A stretch of DNA of 64,000 bases, from contig OY987225.1 in assembly GCA_963920705.1 (NCBI GenBank), forward strand, positions 806,001 to 870,000, given 5' to 3'. Position 1 is the first letter of the stretch. Each line of letters begins with the position of its first letter. The notes beneath the pieces are model-generated. The model was not told where the DNA came from and made no database searches. It worked only from the letters and a program-made list of their open reading frames with translations. The stretch comes from Odiellus spinosus. Its lineage: Eukaryota > Arthropoda > Arachnida > Opiliones > Phalangiidae. Of this stretch, positions 61,339-64,000 are shown piece after piece. Both the position numbers and the translations under genes were made by a program.

Positions 61339-61779
61339 ATTAATGCGTGTTCCCAAGTTCGATTTCGTACAGCTCTGAATTTGAAATTCTTGGATATATT
61401 TTAAAATTTGAGAAGTTTATTTTGTAACGAGAAACTCAAACTTTACGACCAAATCGAGCGCGTAGGCCCACGATTTTTTCCGAAATTAGTAAAACCTTAT
61501 TTCCTGGACCGTAAAGGGAAACATTCCCTTAAAAACGGTGTAATTAATTAGGATCATTTTCGCGGTTGGCTAATTAGTGTCATATCTTCTTCGGGTCTTT
61601 TTCTAGAGTGTTGAAGTTGTGTTATTTAAGTTATACATTTTTAAATGAAAGTATTCAGATATAGAAGCGTTCAGATTTAGGACTGACCATAGTGGCATTG
61701 AAGTAGCAATAAGAATTCCAGTGCTACGAGGATGTAGAGTCGGTCTGGGACCGTGCCTTTCGCTAGGCCTTAACATTAC

Positions 61780-61902
61780 AGTATTTTAAGTATTTAGTAT
61801 TTTAAAATACTTTATTTAAGTATTTTATTTTAAATACTTTATCGTCGGAGTATTTAATATAATTTTTTAAATATCGAAAGTGAAGTATTTTACCCAACAC
61901 TG
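61780..61902. mobile_element. CAGTGTTGGGTA element, copy 2
   Basis: Made of TATTTTAAGTATTTAGTATT-like units, ends TACCCAACACTG. Related to 54176-54313. Confidence 0.6.
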
Positions 61903-62508
61903 AATTCTTGTAAATACAGTTTTCCGTAGCGATGTTCCGCTATCGCCTCTTCACCAACAGTGACGTTATACTGGCGAGTTTCGCTCTGTTGCTGTTAATT
62001 TCTCGTCTTAATAATTAAAAGTATACTTTAAAACTTATTACAAGGGTTCGGGTTAAAAATGCATTCCACGTTTGACAGGCCACATTCGTTTACGATAGCC
62101 ACTGGCGATCGTAATCTAGTGTTCAAGCGTCAAGTGTTCATTAACGGCGTGTAACTTTACATAAACGTTAGCTCTGTTATACAAAATATTAGCTTTTATA
62201 TACAAAACATTAGCTTTTAGTCCTATAATCTCCATTAACCCTGTTTTCATGTTTACCCGCTTGAGACTCTTAGTCTAATGACGTTCTTAAAAGCATTTTG
62301 TCTCGCGTTTTTAAAGGGAAAATGAAGAGTAAAGAAATTCAAGTTTAATGATTTTCTAATTTTTAGTTGGAGTATTTTGTTTTAATTATTGATGTTTTGG
62401 TTTAAATAAATTTCGAAAGTTTGGTTATTGCGGGCATTCGTCAATTTATAAAAAATAAAGATGAAATATTGGTCCGCAGGCTTTGGTGAGTACGCGTCAA
62501 AGTCTACG
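61903..62508. other. Stretch without a recognised gene
   Basis: AT-rich; a short tandem duplication, ATACAAAATATTAGCTTTTA (twice), lies at about 62178-62220. Nothing else supported. Confidence 0.35.
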
Positions 62509-63243
62509 ACAATGGGCGCCCGCAAGGGAGAGGCAAACGGGGAAATCCCCCCCCCCCCTTGGATTGGTCACGCCCCCTTGGATCATAGATTGCCTCGTTT
62601 AGCTCGAGGGTCCGACACTCTTCAATTGGCTGTACACCCGAGTTCACTTAATTCAGCTTTGACAGCGCATTGAATTCGAACTCTTACGAAACTCTGAGTT
62701 CAGCTTTGAGAGTGCAAATAGTTTAAAAATATTGTACACCCGAGTTCGCGAGTGTCAGCCTCCTCGGTTTAACTTTAGGATTATATTTTTAAAATAAAGC
62801 GTACAAAGTATTAAAGTAATAAGTTTATTGTTAAAAATATATATATATCCTAAATATTTTAAACTTTATTATTTTAACGGGCTTTTTGTTTTAAGGATGA
62901 AGTTTCTAATTTTATTTAGTTAAAAAAGGTTACAATAGTATTAGAGGCAGGAAGCTGGTCCAAGCCTAGTAATGCTAAGTTTTGATTAATTTAAAATTTT
63001 TAAGGTTATTTTTTGCGCGAACGGTCGATGTCTTAGTCATACTCTCATAGACACGCAGTTTTTGTTAAAAGAAGAAAGATATATATATAGGCAAGTTAGG
63101 CTTTTTGGTTTTACTTTTCGGTACATTAATAAGGATCAGTTAAAAGATACGTAAACAATAATTTAAAAGCAGCCCCGAGACCTCCATTTTACCAAATTAT
63201 TATTTACCCCCCCCCCCCTAGAAACCTTTTCTGCGGGCGCCCA
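62509..63243. mobile_element. TIR element with ATGGGCGCCCGCA ends
   Basis: About 735 bp. The 13-bp ends ATGGGCGCCCGCA and TGCGGGCGCCCAT are inverted; C homopolymers of about 12 lie near both ends (62550 and 63208). No transposase frame. Confidence 0.7.
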
Positions 63244-63981
63244 TGTATACGACCCGTAGGAAATACGAGGGGGTCATATTTTGTTTGGGCGAAACCGGTT
63301 ATTAACCAGAGGAACGTTCAGCAACGTCATTTCGTGAGAGTCAATAAGAGATTTATAAAGTTTCAGTAGGCGTTAAGATCTGTATCGTGAACGGTAGTCG
63401 AGGAACAGTAATGACAATAAGTCCGATATTCCTTCCATATTTATTTATGAATTCCTGGTTAAAGGATAAAAAAAGGCTTAACGAAACAAAAAACGCCTTT
63501 TTGAGCCTTATTTGTTATAAAGATTATATAGTTGATTTTGAGACTAAATACGTCTGATATTGTATCATATGATTCGCTGGAATCGGGTGAACGGGAAACC
63601 GTTTTTCTTAAGTCCATTTAAATCTTAATTTAAATTTCTCAAAACTAACTCGGCTTCAACAACCTTTATAAAGGTCTCAGTTTCCTGTGGGTATGCGTTG
63701 CTTGGGACTGATTTATTTCCCAGTCTACCGAACTCTGTCTTACCTATAGGCCAGACGGTGACGATCTCGGATTACAGGCTCTAGTATGGCGACATCTTCG
63801 AGTTAACGCGTAAAACACATATAATTATTATTTTTATTATTATTAACTAGTGATAATTTAAACTTAAAATTGGTACGTAGCCATAAGCGTAGTTGCCAAA
63901 AGAGCAGTGAAAACCTTTTCAAAAATTTCAAATTGTTTCGAAATTGGCAAATGGGTAATATGGTTCATATCTAGGTAAAAT

Positions 63982-64000
63982 CAGAAGTAGATGAAATCCT
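63982..64000 (+). mobile_element. CAGAAGCCG-family TIR element, copy 7 (cut by the window edge)
   Basis: The last 19 bases, CAGAAGTAGATGAAATCCT, match the left TIR of the family, including the variant GTAGATGAAA seen at copy 6. Confidence 0.6.

Noticed and set aside
1-64000. CRISPR arrays, operons or bacterial origin
   Set aside because: Genes are split by spliceosomal introns and the tandem arrays have no unique spacers; the window is eukaryotic.

Overview
The window is AT-rich eukaryotic nuclear DNA, most likely from an arthropod. The evidence is spliceosomal introns with GT/AG borders, a BEL/Pao retroelement relic, a short interstitial TTAGG-type (arthropod telomere motif) array, a probable ionotropic-receptor gene (a protostome chemosensory family) and a dense load of small inverted-repeat DNA transposons. 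The species cannot be named from the sequence. All recognised host genes lie on the minus strand, so each reads from high to low coordinates.

Layout. 1-1.9 kb: the 3' part of an ankyrin-repeat gene that leaves the window on the left. 2-6.3 kb: intergenic, with one inverted-repeat element at 5177-5507. 6.3-15.9 kb: a complete 12-exon gene for a eukaryotic, RNAi-type RNA-dependent RNA polymerase (RdRP). Its joined exons give an uninterrupted 1450-residue protein with the catalytic DLDGD motif intact, and its introns hold a tRNA-derived SINE and several inverted-repeat elements. 16-18.7 kb: intergenic repeats. 18.7-34.8 kb: a complete 10-coding-exon SLC23-type nucleobase/ascorbate transporter (578 residues), with a possible untranslated first exon near 37.1 kb. 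Its introns carry five copies of one TIR family (one of them truncated), a 105-bp tandem array, GTCAGGGAA-type repeats and the BEL/Pao relic. 40.6-49.6 kb: exons of a probable ionotropic receptor; the M3-like and M4-like segments are readable, but some exons are unresolved. 45-49 kb: a nested composite element bounded by TTAA. 49.7-64 kb: no recognisable host gene; repeats, long hairpins, a 20-bp minisatellite inside a TIR element, and a probable LTR fragment.

How the parts may relate. The genes do not form a pathway. The notable biology is an apparently active RdRP gene, which in the RNAi families that have it amplifies small RNAs, in a genome rich in near-perfect long inverted repeats. One example is 60831-61338: two 213-nt arms that differ at 2 positions. 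Such hairpins, if transcribed, would give double-stranded RNA. That link is inference.

Exon models were built by eye and tested by reading-frame phase. For the RdRP and SLC23 genes every splice junction keeps phase and the summed coding length is a multiple of three, which strongly supports both models.
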